NCBI GenBank assembly: GCA_004212735.1
Contig: SHBD01000005.1
Coordinates: 1-64,000 of the forward strand
Direction: 5' to 3'
DNA: 64,000 nt
Source: SAR116 cluster bacterium
GTDB lineage: Bacteria > Pseudomonadota > Alphaproteobacteria > Puniceispirillales > Puniceispirillaceae
Both the position numbers and the translations under genes were made by a program. The notes under the pieces were generated by a model. That model did no database searches. It was given only the letters and a program-made list of their open reading frames with translations, and had not been told where the DNA came from. Positions within the stretch are counted from its first letter, which is position 1. Every line of letters starts with the position of its first letter. Positions 46,180-55,531 of this stretch are shown in pieces.

Positions 46180-47634
46180 CTAAACACCGGCTGGCATATT
46201 CGCCGGATCGCGGATCACCTTGCGGGGAGCCGTCAATGCCTTCCATTGTGAGAGGGCTTTGTTGGTCGCACTGAACGGTTCACGCGGGACAAATTTGCCA
46301 TGACCCTCGCGCGTCTTGACCTCATTCTCGCTGATCGCAACATAGCCCTTGGTCATGGTAAAGCGCGGCAGCCCCTTGACGGAAAAGCCCTCAAACACAT
46401 TGTAATCAATGGCCGATTGCTGGCTGCCTGCGTTGATGGTCTTTTCGCGCTCAGGATCCCACACGACAATATCGGCATCTGCCCCCTCGAGGATCGCACC
46501 CTTGCGCGGATACATGTTGAGCGCCTTGGCAATGTTGGTTGAGGTGGCAGCGACAAATTCATTCATTGTCAGACGGCCGGTATTGACGCCATAGCTCCAA
46601 AGCAACGGCATCCGGTCCTCAAGACCGCCAGTGCCATTCGGAATCTTGGTGAAATCATCAACGCCATAGCGCTTCTGTTCGGTAGTAAACGCACAATGAT
46701 CGGTGGCAACAACCTGTAGGCTACCAGCCTGGAGACCGGCCCACAGGCTGTCCTGATGTTGTTTATTGCGGAATGGTGGTGACATCACTCGGCGCGCCGC
46801 ATGATCCCAATCATCATTGGCATATTCGCCCTCATCGAGCAGCAGATGCTGGATCAGGGGCTCACCATAGACCCGCATGCCTTTTTGCCGCGCACGGCGG
46901 ATCGCCTCATGCGACTGCTCACAGGATACATGCACAACATAGAGCGGAACCCCCGCCATATCGGCAATCATGATAGCCCGGTTGGTGGCCTCACCCTCGA
47001 CCTCAGGTGGGCGGGAATAGGAATGCGCCTCCGGGCCGTTATTCCCCTCGGCCATCAGCTTTGTCTGCAATTGCGCGACAACATCGCCATTTTCGGCATG
47101 AACCAGCGGCATCGCCCCCAATTCCGCACAGCGCTGGAACGAGGCATACATCTCGTCATCATCGACCATCAACGCGCCCTTATAGGCCATGAAATGCTTG
47201 AAGGTGTTAATGCCCTTATCGACAACAACCGGCATCTCATTGAACACTTCCTCACCCCACCAGGTGATCGCCATATGGAAGGAATAATCAGTGGTCGCCA
47301 GTGAGGATTTATTGTCCCAGGCCTGAATTGCGGTCAGCAGCGACTGCCCCGGTGCTGGCAGACAGAAATCCACCACCATGGTGGTGCCACCCGACAAAGC
47401 CGCCCTCGTGCCTGACTCAAAATTATCCGAGGAGTAAGTCCCCATGAAAGGCATTTCCAGATGTGTGTGCGGGTCAATGCCGCCGGGCATTACATAACAA
47501 CCGGTGGCATCCAGCGTCTCGTTGCCCGAAAGGCCGGTGCCGATATCGGTGATGACACCCTTTTCGATCAGCACATCAGCCACATAGGTTCTGTCAGCTG
47601 TAACGATTGTTCCGCCTTTGATTACCGTACTCAT
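46180..47634 (-). CDS. hydA: Dihydropyrimidinase (D-hydantoinase)
   Basis: A 484-residue amidohydrolase. Metal ligands in GGIDPHTHLEMPFMG, the carboxylated lysine in FKHFMAYKGALM at about 150, and further histidines in LVHAENGD and YVVHVS. It opens dihydrouracil to N-carbamoyl-beta-alanine. It lies 24 bp after the amidase gene, the next enzyme of the same pathway. GGGAG sits 9 nt before the ATG. Confidence 0.95.
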   Translation of the reverse strand: MSTVIKGGTIVTADRTYVADVLIEKGVITDIGTGLSGNETLDATGCYVMPGGIDPHTHLEMPFMGTYSSDNFESGTRAALSGGTTMVVDFCLPAPGQSLLTAIQAWDNKSSLATTDYSFHMAITWWGEEVFNEMPVVVDKGINTFKHFMAYKGALMVDDDEMYASFQRCAELGAMPLVHAENGDVVAQLQTKLMAEGNNGPEAHSYSRPPEVEGEATNRAIMIADMAGVPLYVVHVSCEQSHEAIRRARQKGMRVYGEPLIQHLLLDEGEYANDDWDHAARRVMSPPFRNKQHQDSLWAGLQAGSLQVVATDHCAFTTEQKRYGVDDFTKIPNGTGGLEDRMPLLWSYGVNTGRLTMNEFVAATSTNIAKALNMYPRKGAILEGADADIVVWDPEREKTINAGSQQSAIDYNVFEGFSVKGLPRFTMTKGYVAISENEVKTREGHGKFVPREPFSATNKALSQWKALTAPRKVIRDPANMPAGV

Positions 47635-47658
47635 GTCTCATTCTCCCTGATCATTTAT

Positions 47659-48936
47659 TTAGTCATCCACGATGCCAGCGGTTTCAACCACAGCGTGGAA
47701 CAGAACATCGGCACCCGCTGTTGCCCAGTCCTTGGAAATCTCCTCGGCCTCATTATGTGACAGGCCATCAACACAGGGACACATCACCATCGCGGTGGGC
47801 GCGGTGCGGTTGATCCAGCAGGCATCATGGCCAGCCCCGGAGACAATGTCCCGATGCGAATAGCCAAGCCGCTCTGCCGCCCGCCGGATAGCGGAGACAC
47901 AGCCATCATCGAATTTTACCGGATCAAACTGGCCAGCCTGTTCGATCTCGATCTCCAGCCCCATGTCGTCACAAATCTTTTTGGCTCCATCCCGCAGGCG
48001 CTGCTCCATGTCATCGATCACGCCCTGCGTTGGATGCCGGAAATCAATGGTGAAAACGGCCTTTCCGGGGATGATATTGCGTGAATTCGGATAGACATCG
48101 CAATGGCCAACCGCACCAACGGCAAGCGGCGCATGCGACCAGGCGATCTCGTCAACCAGCTGGGTGATCCTGGCCATGCCAAGGCCCGCATTGACGCGCT
48201 TTGGCATCGGCGTTGAGCCGGTGTGTGACTCGCGCCCAGTCAGCGTGACCTGCAGCCAGTTCAGCCCCTGGCCATGGGTGACAACACCAATGTCGATGTT
48301 CTCATCCTCAAGAATGGGGCCCTGTTCGATATGCAGCTCAAAAAAGGCCGCCATATCGCGTGCGCCAACTTCCTCATCGCCGATCCAGCCAATCCGCGCC
48401 AGCTCCTCACCAACACTCTTGCCCGCCGCATCCTGCCGTCCATAGGCCCATTCCAGCGTATGCACACCGGCAAAAACGCCAGATGCCATCATCGGCGGTG
48501 AAAAACGCGTGCCCTCCTCATTTGTCCAATTCACAACCTCGATCGGATGTTTTGTTTTGATGCCCGTCTCCTTCAGCGTCCGGATAATCTCCAGAGCCGC
48601 CAGAACGCCCAGAACGCCGTCATATTTACCGCCTGTCGGCTGGGTGTCGAGGTGGCTGCCGACCATCACCGGTGGCAGGGAGGGGTCAGTGCCTTCATGC
48701 CGGGCGAACATATTGCCCATCTTGTCGAGACCCATGGTCATGCCCTCGGCCTCGCACCAGGATTGGAACAGGCGGCGGCCCTCGGCATCCTCATCGGTCA
48801 ATGTTTGGCGGTTGTTGCCGCCAGCCACGCCAGGGCCGATCTTCGCCATTTCCATCAACGCGTCCCAAAGCCGGTCGCCATTGATCCGGAAATTCTTGCC
48901 CCGTCCATCAAGAGCAGCAACATTTGCATCAGTCAT
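47659..48936 (-). CDS. N-carbamoyl-beta-alanine amidohydrolase-type M20 family enzyme
   Basis: A 425-residue Zn/Mn-dependent hydrolase of the beta-ureidopropionase/AmaB group: GSHLDTQPTGGKYDG, the acid/base segment NWTNEEGTRFSPPM, ELHIEQGPILE, and SGAGHDACW near the C-terminus. It releases beta-alanine, CO2 and ammonia from N-carbamoyl-beta-alanine. Two adjacent ATGs (48939 and 48936) are possible; the second has the better spacing to GGGAG. It lies between the aminotransferase and hydA genes. Confidence 0.92.
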   Translation of the reverse strand: MTDANVAALDGRGKNFRINGDRLWDALMEMAKIGPGVAGGNNRQTLTDEDAEGRRLFQSWCEAEGMTMGLDKMGNMFARHEGTDPSLPPVMVGSHLDTQPTGGKYDGVLGVLAALEIIRTLKETGIKTKHPIEVVNWTNEEGTRFSPPMMASGVFAGVHTLEWAYGRQDAAGKSVGEELARIGWIGDEEVGARDMAAFFELHIEQGPILEDENIDIGVVTHGQGLNWLQVTLTGRESHTGSTPMPKRVNAGLGMARITQLVDEIAWSHAPLAVGAVGHCDVYPNSRNIIPGKAVFTIDFRHPTQGVIDDMEQRLRDGAKKICDDMGLEIEIEQAGQFDPVKFDDGCVSAIRRAAERLGYSHRDIVSGAGHDACWINRTAPTAMVMCPCVDGLSHNEAEEISKDWATAGADVLFHAVVETAGIVDD

Positions 48937-48999
48937 CATAATCTCCCAAAAATGCCCATCCGCCGGGGAATGGCCTTTTGCCCTTTCGGGCGAGGCAGG

Positions 49000-50328
49000 C
49001 TAGTCGATTTCCCGCAACACCTCACCAAGACAGTCAATCAGCTCATCGATCTGTTCGGTGGAGATGATCAGCGGTGGCGACAGCGCAATGATGTCTCCCG
49101 TGGTGCGGATCATGTAGCCCTTCTCAAAAGCCTTGAGAAACGCGCTGAACGCGCGCCGTGTCGGTGCCCCCTCAATGGGTTGCAGCTCAACCGCTCCGAT
49201 CAGGCCGATATTGCGGATGTCGATCACATGCGGGTGGTCGGCAAGGCTGTGCAACTTTTCCTGCCAGTAATCAGCAAGGCTGGCAGCCCGTGTGAGCAGC
49301 CCCTCATCGGCGTAGGTTTCCAGCGTGCCAAGGCCAGCCGCCGCCGCAACCGGATTGCCGGAATAGGTATAGCCGTGGAAAAACTCGATCAGATGTTCAG
49401 GACCGCGCATGAAGGCATCGTGAATCTCGTCAGAAACAATCACCGCCCCCATCGGGATGACGCCACTGGTCAGGCCCTTTGCCGTTGTCATCATGTCAGG
49501 CTTGACGCCGAAGAAATCCGCCGCAAAGGGACTGCCAAGACGGCCAAAGCCGGTGATCACCTCATCAAAAATCAGCAAAAATCCATATTTGTCACAGATT
49601 TCACGAACGCGTTCGAGATAGCCTTTTGGCGGGATCAGAACTCCGGTCGAGCCGGCAACTGGTTCAATGATCACCGCGGCAATGGTTGACGGGTCATGTA
49701 GTTGGGCAATCCGCTCCAGATCGTCTGCCAGATGCGCGCCATGGTCAGGCTGGCCCTTGGTAAAGGCATTCTGCTCAGGCAGATGCGTATGTGGCAGATG
49801 ATCAACCCCACTCAGCAGGGTGCCAAACATCTTGCGATTGGCAACAATGCCGCCGACGGATATGCCGCCAAAATTCACCCCGTGATACCCACGCTCACGC
49901 CCGATCAGGCGGGTGCGGCCAGCATCGCCGCGCACCTTGTGATAGGCAAGCGCCGTTTTCAGCGCTGTCTCGACCGATTCCGAGCCTGAATTGGTGTAAA
50001 AAACATGGTTCATGCCCTCAGGCGCGATGCTGGCAATCCGGTTGGCCAGCTCAAACGCTTTGGGATGCCCCATCTGGAAGGCCGGCGCATAATCAAGTTC
50101 GGCTACCTGGTCCTGCACCGCCTTGACGATCTTTGGCCGCGCATGCCCGGCATTGACACACCACAATCCAGCCGTTCCATCGAGAATCTTATGGCCCTCA
50201 ATGGTGTCGTAATGCATGTCCTTGGCACCTACAAGCATGCGTGGATTTTCCTTGAACTGGCGGTTTGCCGTAAACGGCATCCAGAAAGAGCTGAGATCAT
50301 TAGGCGCTGGATCATAGGTATCCGGCAT
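49000..50328 (-). CDS. Class III omega-aminotransferase (probable beta-alanine:pyruvate)
   Basis: A 442-residue PLP enzyme. The family's FYTNSGSESVETALK phosphate site, RERGYHG, IFDEVITGFGR (PLP Asp) and the Schiff-base Lys in TTAKGLTSG are all present. In this operon it most likely removes the amino group of beta-alanine, giving malonate semialdehyde. No semialdehyde dehydrogenase gene follows in the window. AGGAG precedes the ATG. It is divergent from rutR. Confidence 0.9.
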   Translation of the reverse strand: MPDTYDPAPNDLSSFWMPFTANRQFKENPRMLVGAKDMHYDTIEGHKILDGTAGLWCVNAGHARPKIVKAVQDQVAELDYAPAFQMGHPKAFELANRIASIAPEGMNHVFYTNSGSESVETALKTALAYHKVRGDAGRTRLIGRERGYHGVNFGGISVGGIVANRKMFGTLLSGVDHLPHTHLPEQNAFTKGQPDHGAHLADDLERIAQLHDPSTIAAVIIEPVAGSTGVLIPPKGYLERVREICDKYGFLLIFDEVITGFGRLGSPFAADFFGVKPDMMTTAKGLTSGVIPMGAVIVSDEIHDAFMRGPEHLIEFFHGYTYSGNPVAAAAGLGTLETYADEGLLTRAASLADYWQEKLHSLADHPHVIDIRNIGLIGAVELQPIEGAPTRRAFSAFLKAFEKGYMIRTTGDIIALSPPLIISTEQIDELIDCLGEVLREID

Positions 50329-50428
50329 GGCGGAACTCCTGTTTAAGATGACCTAGGTGACAGACGGAACAGGTCGCGCTGCACAAAATATAGAAATTGC
50401 TTTTCGCTTGATAAAATGAAATAACATT

Positions 50429-50444
50429 TTTACCGGCTGGTCAA
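50429..50444. promoter_or_regulatory. Candidate RutR operator
   Basis: TTTACCGGCTGGTCAA compares with the RutR consensus TTGACCANNTGGTCAA: the right half is perfect and the left half matches at 5 of 7 positions. It lies in the 184 bp divergent region between the aminotransferase gene and rutR, the expected place for control of both. Confidence 0.55.
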
Positions 50445-50512
50445 ATATTCAAACGCCCGGCGTTGAAAAATAGTTCATTTTTCTGCCACCTTTAAAAGGC
50501 AGTGCCGGACAG

Positions 50513-51232
50513 ATGAGGCATAACAGACCCGAAGCAATGTCCGATATAGTCAAAGACCCACTGCCAGCCACCCCTGACACAGCCTTTGGCGATACTGGGG
50601 CAGAGACCGGTAACGCGCACAAGCAGAAAACGCGAATCCAGATCACCAATGAGGCGAAAATCCTGGAGGCGGCGCTCGAGGTTTTTTCAAAGGATGGGTT
50701 CCGTGGCGCGACGCTGGACCGGATTGCCAGCGCGGCAGACATGTCAAAGCCAAATCTTCTGTATTATTTCTCCAGCAAGGAGGACATCCATATCACCCTG
50801 CTGACCAAATTGCTCGATCTGTGGCTGGCACCACTACGCAATCTGCGGGCCGATGGCGACCCGCGTGAGGAATTGAGTCTCTATATCCGCCACAAGCTGC
50901 AGATGTCGCGTCAATTGCCGCGTGAGTCCCGGCTTTTCGCCAATGAGGTGTTGCGCGGTGCCCAGCATATCGGCCCGCTGTTAAAAGAGGATCTGCATGA
51001 TCTGGTTGATGAAAAAGCGGCAATCATCCAGTCATGGATTGATGCCGGCAAGCTGGCACCCTGTGATCCACGGCATGTGATTTTTGCGATTTGGGCGACC
51101 ACCCAGCATTATGCCGATTTCGATGTGCAGATCAGATCTGTGCTGCGCCGCGACGATGATGACCAGTCGCATTATGCCGATGCCGAACAATTGCTGACAA
51201 CGCTGTTTCTGGGCCAGTTGATCAAGGATTGA
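50513..51232 (+). CDS. rutR: RutR-type TetR family regulator
   Basis: A 239-residue regulator. The TetR DNA-binding region is ILEAALEVFSKDGFRGATLD ... ADMSKPNLLYYF. The ligand domain resembles RutR closely (LLDLWLAPLRNLR, FANEVLRGAQHI, DEKAAIIQSWIDAGKL, IWATTQHYADF). RutR senses uracil and represses or activates pyrimidine genes. About 40 residues precede the helix-turn-helix, longer than in E. coli; a second ATG at 50537 may be the true start, neither having a strong ribosome binding site. Confidence 0.9.
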   Translation: MRHNRPEAMSDIVKDPLPATPDTAFGDTGAETGNAHKQKTRIQITNEAKILEAALEVFSKDGFRGATLDRIASAADMSKPNLLYYFSSKEDIHITLLTKLLDLWLAPLRNLRADGDPREELSLYIRHKLQMSRQLPRESRLFANEVLRGAQHIGPLLKEDLHDLVDEKAAIIQSWIDAGKLAPCDPRHVIFAIWATTQHYADFDVQIRSVLRRDDDDQSHYADAEQLLTTLFLGQLIKD

Positions 51233-51256
51233 TCAGCCCATCACCCGGCAAAAAAA

Positions 51257-51280
51257 AGAGGCACCGGTTTCCCGGTGCGT
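51257..51280. terminator. Terminator between rutR and preA
   Basis: GCACCGG / CCGGTGC with loop TTTC. On the minus strand it is followed by CTCTTTTTTTT, a strong terminator for preA; on the plus strand it sits 28 bp after the rutR stop with a weaker T-tract. Confidence 0.92.
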
Positions 51281-51323
51281 TTAGGAGGGTCGGGAGATTT
51301 TCATGCTGCTGGCGGCAGCCGAT

Positions 51324-52628
51324 CTATTCAGCCGCAGCCATCGGGTTATTCGGATGCATTGTCCAATTGCCGTAATCTGGTGACACTGTCTCGCCGGTGC
51401 GTGTGTCCGTCTCGCCGGCCGGAACCTGCTCCATGGTGATGCAATTCTCGACCGGACAAACGCTGACACACAGATTGCAGCCAACGCATTCAGCATCAAT
51501 CACCTCAAAATGCCGGGCGCCATCAACCATATTGGTGATCGCCTGGTGCGAGGTGTCCTCGCAGGCGATATGACAGCGGCCACATTTGATGCAGCTATCC
51601 TGATCAATTCTTGCCTTGGCAACGTAGTTGAGGTTGAGATATTGCCAATCCGTCACATTCGGCACGGCCCGCCCGATCACCGAGTCAAGGTCGGCATGCC
51701 CGGCCTGATCCATCCAGTTGCTCAGCCCCTCGATCATGTCCTCGACAATTTTGAAGCCATAGGTCATCGCCGCGGTGCAAACCTGAACATTGCCAGCACC
51801 AAGCGCCAGAAATTCCGCCGCATCCCGCCATGTTGTCACCCCGCCAATGCCGGAAATCGGCAGGCCGGCAGTTTCCGCATCACGGGCAATCTCGGCCACC
51901 ATATTCAGCGCAATTGGTTTGACCGCCGGGCCGCAATAGCCGCCATGGCTGCCCTTGCCGTCAATGCTTGGTTCGGGTGAGAAGCTGTCCAGATCAACGG
52001 AAATGATCGAGCTGATGGTGTTGATCAGCGAGACAGCATCCGCCCCACCTTGCCTGGCAGCGCGCGCCGGATAGCGGACATCGGTGATGTTGGGCGTCAA
52101 TTTGACAATCACCGGCATGCGGGTATGCGATTTTGCCCAGCGTGCCACCATTTCGATATATTCCGGCACCTGGCCAACAGCCGCGCCCATGCCGCGTTCC
52201 GACATGCCATGCGGACAGCCAAAATTCAGCTCAACACCGTCGCTTCCGGTGTCTTCCACCTGTTTCAGGATTTCCTGCCAGCAGGGCTCCTCGCAGGGCA
52301 CCATCAGGCTGGTGACAAGCGCGCGGTCAGGCCATTTGCGCTTGACCTCCTTGATCTCGCGCAAATTGATGTCGAGCGGTCTGTCAGTAATCAATTCAAT
52401 GTTGTTAAGCCCCAGCAGACGGCGGTCAGCCCCCCAGATCGCCCCATATCGCGGTCCGTTGACATTGACGATATGCGGGTCAAGGCCAAGCGTTTTCCAG
52501 ACAACACCACCCCAGCCGGCTTTAAACGCGCGCTCTACATTGTAGGCCTTGTCGGTTGGCGGTGCCGAGGCAAGCCAGAACGGGTTCGGGGATTTGATCC
52601 CAACGAAATTGTTGCGCAGGTCAGCCAT
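51324..52628 (-). CDS. preA: NAD-dependent dihydropyrimidine dehydrogenase subunit PreA
   Basis: A 434-residue subunit with an FMN-binding dihydroorotate-dehydrogenase-like barrel (NFGCPHGMSERGMGAAVGQ with the active-site Cys, VKLTPNITD, GIGGVTTWRDA) and a C-terminal two-[4Fe-4S] ferredoxin domain (CIKCGRCHIAC and CVGCNLCVSVC). It reduces uracil or thymine to the dihydro form. AAAGGA precedes the ATG. It lies 66 bp after preT. Confidence 0.95.
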   Translation of the reverse strand: MADLRNNFVGIKSPNPFWLASAPPTDKAYNVERAFKAGWGGVVWKTLGLDPHIVNVNGPRYGAIWGADRRLLGLNNIELITDRPLDINLREIKEVKRKWPDRALVTSLMVPCEEPCWQEILKQVEDTGSDGVELNFGCPHGMSERGMGAAVGQVPEYIEMVARWAKSHTRMPVIVKLTPNITDVRYPARAARQGGADAVSLINTISSIISVDLDSFSPEPSIDGKGSHGGYCGPAVKPIALNMVAEIARDAETAGLPISGIGGVTTWRDAAEFLALGAGNVQVCTAAMTYGFKIVEDMIEGLSNWMDQAGHADLDSVIGRAVPNVTDWQYLNLNYVAKARIDQDSCIKCGRCHIACEDTSHQAITNMVDGARHFEVIDAECVGCNLCVSVCPVENCITMEQVPAGETDTRTGETVSPDYGNWTMHPNNPMAAAE

Positions 52629-52694
52629 GTCTGTAGTTCCTTTCCCGTCAAATCCTTCTTTATGTCAGATCACTCTTCTATGCCGAATCCATCT

Positions 52695-54047
52695 TTATGC
52701 GAGCGCCGTGTGCATCGCCTCGGCAGCATCACGCCCCTCGGCAACAGCGGTTACGGTCAGATCATCGCCGCCGGTTGCACAATCACCACCAGCCCAGACG
52801 CCAGACAGCGATGTCTGGCCTGTCCCGTTGATCCTGATCCGCCCTTTTTCCATCGTCAGGCTGGCAAGCGCCTCATCATCTCCAAGATTGTCGTCAAGCT
52901 GCTGGCCGATGGCGCGGAACAGCTGATCAACCTGAAGCGTGATCTCATCACCCGTGCTGACAAGCCTGCCATCACGGTTTTCGGTGTATTCAAGTGTCAC
53001 CGCAGAGACGCCATCAGCATCGGTTTTGATGGTTTTCGGTTGCACCCAATGACGGATGACGACGCCCTTATTGGCGGCCTGTTGTTGTTCGAGGGCGGAG
53101 GCGTTCATATCCTCGCGGCCCCGGCGGTAGGCGATGGTCACCTCCTCGGCCCCCAGCAGCTTTGTCTGCGCGGCAATGTCAATCGCCGTCATGCCGCCAC
53201 CAATGACCAGAACGCGGCGGCCCACCGGAAGGCTGGCCAGATCGTCAGCCTGTCTGAGCGCGGCAATGTAGCGGGTGGCATCGGCAATACCGGGCGCATC
53301 CTCACCGGCGAGGCCAAGTCGGTTAACGCCGCCAAGGCCAATGCCGAGAAAGACCGCGTCATAATCCTCACACAGACCATCAAGTGTAACCGTTGCGCCA
53401 AGAGCCTGTTGATGGCGAATCTCGATGCCGCCAATGGCGGTGACATAATCAATTTCAGCCTGGGCAAAATCATCGGTCGTTTTATAGGCGGCAATGCCAT
53501 ATTCATTGAGACCACCTGCCTTTGGCTGAGACTCAAGCACAACGACATCATGCCCATACATCGCCAGCCGGTGCGCACAGGCAAGACCCGCCGGCCCCCC
53601 CCCGACAACGGCAATCTTTTTGCCAGTGGGCGCGGCCCGCTCATAGAATTGCCGGTTGTCGCGCATGGCACCATCGGTGGCGTGGCGTTGCAGCAGCCCG
53701 ATTTTCACCGGTTTGCCCTCGGCGGCCTCGCGGACACAGGCCTGCTCGCATAGCGTTTCCGTGGGACAGACACGGGCGCACATGCCGCCAAGGATGTTCT
53801 GGTCAAAAATGGTCTTTGCCGAGCCATTCAGATTGCCCGTCGAAATCTGCCGGATGAATTTCGGGATATCGATCGAAGTGGGACAGGCCGTGACGCACGG
53901 CGCGTCATAGCAGAAATAGCAGCGGTCAGCCTCGACCAGCGCCTCATGGCCATCAAGCGGTGGATGCGCGTCAGCAAAATTCTCGGCATATTGATCTGCC
54001 GGCAGACGCTGCGCAGCGATCCCATCAATGGTCTGTGGTTTGGCCAT
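52695..54047 (-). CDS. preT: NAD-dependent dihydropyrimidine dehydrogenase subunit PreT
   Basis: A 450-residue flavoprotein with an N-terminal Fe-S domain like that of GltD (CYFCYDAPCVTACPTSID, GGMCARVCPTETLCEQAC), an FAD site (VVGGGPAGLACAHRLA) and an NADH site (VIGGGMTAIDIA). It delivers electrons from NADH to PreA. GGGAG precedes the ATG. First gene of the two-gene unit. Confidence 0.95.
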   Translation of the reverse strand: MAKPQTIDGIAAQRLPADQYAENFADAHPPLDGHEALVEADRCYFCYDAPCVTACPTSIDIPKFIRQISTGNLNGSAKTIFDQNILGGMCARVCPTETLCEQACVREAAEGKPVKIGLLQRHATDGAMRDNRQFYERAAPTGKKIAVVGGGPAGLACAHRLAMYGHDVVVLESQPKAGGLNEYGIAAYKTTDDFAQAEIDYVTAIGGIEIRHQQALGATVTLDGLCEDYDAVFLGIGLGGVNRLGLAGEDAPGIADATRYIAALRQADDLASLPVGRRVLVIGGGMTAIDIAAQTKLLGAEEVTIAYRRGREDMNASALEQQQAANKGVVIRHWVQPKTIKTDADGVSAVTLEYTENRDGRLVSTGDEITLQVDQLFRAIGQQLDDNLGDDEALASLTMEKGRIRINGTGQTSLSGVWAGGDCATGGDDLTVTAVAEGRDAAEAMHTALA

Positions 54048-54177
54048 TCCTCTTCTCCCTTGCCGGTGTCGTGGCGATTTTGGGCCACAGCACTACATCA
54101 CGCGTTTTAATTTGCGAGAAAAAAAGAGGGGAGGCAAGATTTTTTTACCAAACGATAAAATTTTTACTGAGAGATGG

Positions 54178-54237
54178 GTTTCTGGGCAGACGGTTTCTGG
54201 GCAGCGGGTTTCTGGGCAGAGGGTTTCTGGGCAGAGG
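54178..54237. repeat. 15-bp tandem repeat, four copies, upstream of preT
   Basis: GTTTCTGGGCAGAGG and near-identical variants occur four times, starting 130 bp before the preT ATG. It lies in the 295 bp gap 54048-54342, which otherwise shows an A/T-rich stretch at 54115-54170 and no gene. Confidence 0.9.
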
Positions 54238-54342
54238 GCGGGAGTTGGCAGACGGTGGAGATCCCCCAACAATTCAGTGTTCAGCACACCCGCGCAAAGG
54301 CAACCTGACGTCTCGGCACCCCAGCTGCCTGCAGAAGCGGAA

Positions 54343-54738
54343 ATGAAATGGTGCCACCATGCCTTCCTACCTTTGGATATTGGACGCGAGAGCCGATCTC
54401 TTTCAAAAGCTGTTAATGATATCTGGCAGTCGCAGAGTCTGACGGCCAGCGGCCTGTTTACCATGCTAGATGAAGCGGGTTTCGTTGACATCACCAAGAA
54501 TAAATTCTGGATATCAGGGATTTACGGTGGGTCAGGAATCCCCAAAATACGAGACGGCGTAGCCCTTCAAATATACCGACAGGCGCTTGGTAATGGTGGC
54601 ACATCCTTTGCTCAAGACTCGCTGTTTTTCAACCTTGGATGGTGGACTATAGATAGTAAATATAACCTCTTTATCATCTATAATCCTGAGACCGACGAGA
54701 TTATCAGCATCAGCGCCGACGCGCCTGATAGCGAGTGA
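54343..54738 (+). CDS. Hypothetical protein
   Basis: An open frame of 131 codons from ATG 54343 (MKWCHHAFLPLDIGRES); the frame extends upstream through the tandem repeat, which is unlikely to be coding. Codon use is more A/T-rich than in the flanking genes. The protein looks globular, with a tryptophan-rich C-terminal half (FNLGWWTIDSKYNLFIIYN). I do not recognise a family. No strong ribosome binding site. It lies between preT and a truncated integrase, so it may be a remnant of acquired DNA. Confidence 0.45.
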   Translation: MKWCHHAFLPLDIGRESRSLSKAVNDIWQSQSLTASGLFTMLDEAGFVDITKNKFWISGIYGGSGIPKIRDGVALQIYRQALGNGGTSFAQDSLFFNLGWWTIDSKYNLFIIYNPETDEIISISADAPDSE

Positions 54739-54915
54739 TCTATATCACGAACGCCCATCGAACAGGTTGCCATTATATCAATATTTCCTAATGTATTCAT
54801 AATTTTAGGATCCCTTGACTCACTTCGAATAATATTTCTAGGGTAGCATTGTTCGGCCATCTTCAATGATTGCAAAACCGGTCTCGCAAAGGTGACACAT
54901 AATTGTGTCGAATGG

Positions 54916-55359
54916 TTAACGCCCGAATGCTAAGGCTATGAGCACAGAGGTCAGAATGATGCCTGCATTTGCACGATTAACCTGCAATGTTCGCGGTTTC
55001 CACCGTTGACCATGCCGGCGAAATACCACCTCGGCCACATGTGCAAAGATTTTGTCACGACGCATCGTCGGGGTGGCGACCCCGTCAATTTTGATCTGAA
55101 CCAGCAGATCACGCGCCGCCTCTCTGGCCGCAATCTCAGACATGGCGGGCATTTCGCCAAGCGTGCGATAATGGCGTTTGCCGTCATGCATCACCTGCAG
55201 AAACCAGATTTTGCGGCCCTGCGGCGTTACCCGCAAACCAAGGCCTTTTATTTTTTTATCAAGGGTGTTATACCGTTGTTGTCGAGCGGGAACCGCCACC
55301 ACACGGTTCCGGGTGTTGGATGTAACAGGCATATTTGAGATCCTCAAACGGGCTGTCAT
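54916..55359 (-). pseudogene. Truncated tyrosine recombinase (P4-type integrase N-terminal part)
   Basis: The 147-codon frame carries the arm-type DNA-binding domain of P4-like integrases (DKKIKGLGLRVTPQGRKIWF, YRTLGEMPAMSEIAAREAAR, then HVAEVVFRRHGQRWKPRT). It ends where the core-binding domain should begin; the catalytic R...HxxR...Y domain is absent from the following 180 bp and from all other frames seen nearby. It is thus a fragment of about a third of an integrase. Its N-terminus faces the tRNA-Gly gene 98 bp away, the usual integration target. Confidence 0.75.
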
Positions 55360-55405
55360 TTGGTGGTAAAATGGTTAGTTAAACCGTAAAAATTACCACC
55401 AAATG
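55357..55405. repeat. 13-bp perfect inverted repeat at the start of the integrase fragment
   Basis: CATTTGGTGGTAA (55357-55369) and TTACCACCAAATG (55393-55405) are separated by 23 bp. On the minus strand the second arm ends exactly in the ATG of the integrase frame, so the leader RNA could fold over the start codon, or the arms could be an operator or part of an attachment site. Confidence 0.85.
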
Positions 55406-55457
55406 GCGTTTCATTTGAGACTTTTGTTACTATTCAAATACTTGAGAACGCTCGCGT

Positions 55458-55531
55458 GCGGCGTTTGTGTAGTGGTAAGACCTTAGCCTTCCAAGCTAAA
55501 GACGCGGGTTCGATTCCCGCACGCCGCTCCA
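55458..55531 (+). tRNA. tRNA-Gly (anticodon TCC)
   Basis: A 74-nt cloverleaf: acceptor GCGGCGT / ACGCCGC, anticodon stem TTAGC / GCTAA with loop CTTCCAA (anticodon TCC, reads GGA), T-arm GCGGG-TTCGATT-CCCGC, discriminator T and encoded CCA. It is a likely integration site for the adjacent integrase remnant. Confidence 0.97.

Noticed and set aside
50349-50360. TGACCTAGGTGA as a second RutR box
   Set aside because: The half-sites are 2 bp apart instead of 4 and one base is off, so it does not match the RutR spacing.
52050-53753. A 567-codon plus-strand open frame across preT and preA
   Set aside because: It is antisense to two clear enzymes with full motifs, has no ribosome binding site and no family features; long antisense frames are common at this base composition.
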